Positions 62,985-64,000 of a stretch of DNA of 64,000 nt are shown here, piece after piece. The translations under genes and the position numbers were made by a program. A model generated the notes under the pieces. That model searched no databases. It had not been told where the DNA came from and saw nothing but the letters and a program-made list of their open reading frames with translations. Position 1 is the first letter of the stretch; each line of letters opens with the position of its first letter. Source of the stretch: Tridacna crocea (Eukaryota; Mollusca; Bivalvia; Cardiida; Cardiidae); NCBI GenBank assembly GCA_943736015.1, contig OX031064.1, positions 37,437,361 to 37,501,360 of the forward strand, in the 5' to 3' direction.

Positions 62985-63152
62985 AGTTTCACTGATTGTA
63001 GTTTTTTTTTACATAGTTTTACCACTTCAGAGCCCTTAAGCTTAATACTGGTGAAAACCAGGAAAATATGAATTATTATATGAGCTGTTGCCATGATATG
63101 ACTAAAGTAATGTTGAAAGCGGCATGAAACACCATTCTTTCAATCAATACAT
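62985..63152 (+). repeat. SINE 3' half with CAAT tail
   Basis: GAGCTGTTGCCATGATATGA, CTAAAGTAATGTTGAAAGCG, GCATGAAACACCATTCTTTC, then CAATCAAT. Matches the minus-strand SINE at 34573. The 5' part is unrelated or decayed. Confidence 0.6.
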
Positions 63153-63214
63153 AGTTTTACCATACATTATGTGCATTAAAGTATTACTGGCATACAAATA
63201 CATGTACATATACG

Positions 63215-63450
63215 CAGTTAGTGGAGAAGTATATTGGCACCATCTTCTGCATCCATACATCCATCCATTTTTCCGTCCCTTCGTCCATCTGTAAGTGTAT
63301 GTCTATTTCTTGTGGATTCAGCTCCTCCCACGTTTCTTGACAGATTTGGATGAAATTTTAACGGACTGTTTCTCATCATGTGATCAAATTGTGTATTGTC
63401 AGGATTTTGTGATGTGGTGGTATGTATTGTGACAGTGGCACTCTTGTTTT
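63215..63450 (+). repeat. Dispersed repeat, second copy of 57040-57250
   Basis: GTATATTGGCACCATCTTCT, TTTTCCGTCCCTTCGTCC, GCTCCTCCCACGTTTCTTGA, CAGATTTGG, TTTCTCATCATGTGATC, ending GTGGCACTCTTGTTTT, which has the CTCTTGTT ending seen in element A. Confidence 0.6.
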
Positions 63451-63679
63451 AGTAAACATGATTCACATTAGCATTATATACAATGACAATAATTTCATGA
63501 TGACAAATTACTGTATGTACACACTGTCCTAAAGCTGGCTACAATGAGTTGGATGGTATCCAATGACACCCCTGCAATATTTATACAGATAATAATACAT
63601 TGTGACCATACATTGATATTTTACATGAAAAGTTTTCAATGTATGAGCATGAAGGGGGACCAGTATCCGTGGACATGCA

Positions 63680-63742
63680 TCATCCTTTTACCAGACGACA
63701 ATATTTTAACTTTATCCAAATTCAAACATTGCAGATGACAAT
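63680..63742. mobile_element. TTAA-MITE long-arm stub interrupted by another copy
   Basis: CTTTTACCAGACGACAATAT, TTTAACTTTATCCAAATTC, TTGCAGATGACAA, then a fresh MITE begins at TTAA 63743. Confidence 0.6.
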
Positions 63743-63971
63743 TTAACCCTTTACCAAATAACAAAATTTTGGCCTGGTCCAAATTGAAAGCATTTGCAGA
63801 TGACAAAATAAACTTGACTCAAAAACTGAAATTTGATTTGGAAAGGGTAGAAAACATTGTTGGAAAAGGAGAAAATGCTGGTTACCTGCATTTTCTCCTT
63901 TTCCCACAAAGTTTTCTGAAGGCTTCTTTCTCAGGGGCATCAAAAGTAGGGATTGTGTGGTAATGGGTTAA
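63743..63971. mobile_element. TTAA-MITE family 1, long arm plus short arm, intact
   Basis: TTAACCCTTTACCAAATAAC to TTGTGTGGTAATGGGTTAA. Core TTGTTGGAAAAGGAGAAAAT with GCTGGTTACCTGC centre. Inserted into the truncated copy just to its left. Confidence 0.9.
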
Positions 63972-64000
63972 TGTGTATGAGCATTAAGGGGGACCATTAT

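Noticed and set aside
2302-63971. Telomere-like sequence (TTAACCC resembling TTAGGG complement)
   Set aside because: CCCTTTACC occurs once per element end, never in tandem.

Overview
The window looks like nuclear DNA of a mollusc, most likely a bivalve (inference). It is AT-rich and intron-bearing, and almost all of it is repeats of kinds abundant in bivalve genomes: a LINE reverse-transcriptase end, tRNA-derived SINEs with a (CAAT)n tail, 'pearl'/Helentron-like elements with about 156-bp internal tandem units, and very many miniature elements flanked by TTAA. No prokaryotic gene, CRISPR array, rRNA or confident tRNA was seen.

Layout. 1-860: 3' end of a LINE. 860-2300: a CpG-richer segment with a CRE octamer and no recognised gene. 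2300-5450: TTAA-flanked MITEs set in a molluscan tandem repeat. 5454-8078: a 2.6-kb pogo/Tc1-like DNA transposon with TA target duplication and a PHD-finger relic. 8365-14160 (+): the only host gene recognised, six consecutive exons of an ABCG2-like ABC half-transporter covering the transmembrane domain from TM1 to TM5. Exon phases fit one another, but the most 5' exon carries an in-frame stop. The nucleotide-binding domain and TM6 exons were not found. 14.2-18.5 kb: more MITEs, a SINE, a long palindromic MITE and a hAT-like element with a perfect 8-bp target duplication. 19-31 kb: several satellite-like arrays and scattered elements. 31-37 kb: an element rich in a TACGGTAGTGAA motif, with a broken minus-strand coding relic, and a pearl-like element. 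37-41 kb: three layers of nested elements. 41-51.6 kb: a tandem segmental duplication of a roughly 1.26-kb unit, each copy ending in A-rich sequence, with two later transposons inserted in copy 3. 52.3-54.8 kb: a minisatellite of about 75 bp. 54.8-58 kb: an array of about 164 bp with two element insertions. 58-64 kb: dispersed repeats and MITEs.

The strongest signal is the TTAA-MITE system. More than 25 copies of related 180-280 bp elements begin TTAACCCTTTACC or TTAACCCTTTCCC and end with the inverse. They carry a near-perfect central palindrome of about 60-66 bp and use interchangeable outer arms. A second family keeps the ends and layout but has a different core. A third TTAA-flanked family has a palindrome around GATCAGACTGCA. 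Several families sit back to back sharing a single TTAA. The termini and target suggest piggyBac-type mobilisation (inference). Insertion histories can be read directly because many elements sit in tandem repeats whose neighbouring units preserve the empty site.
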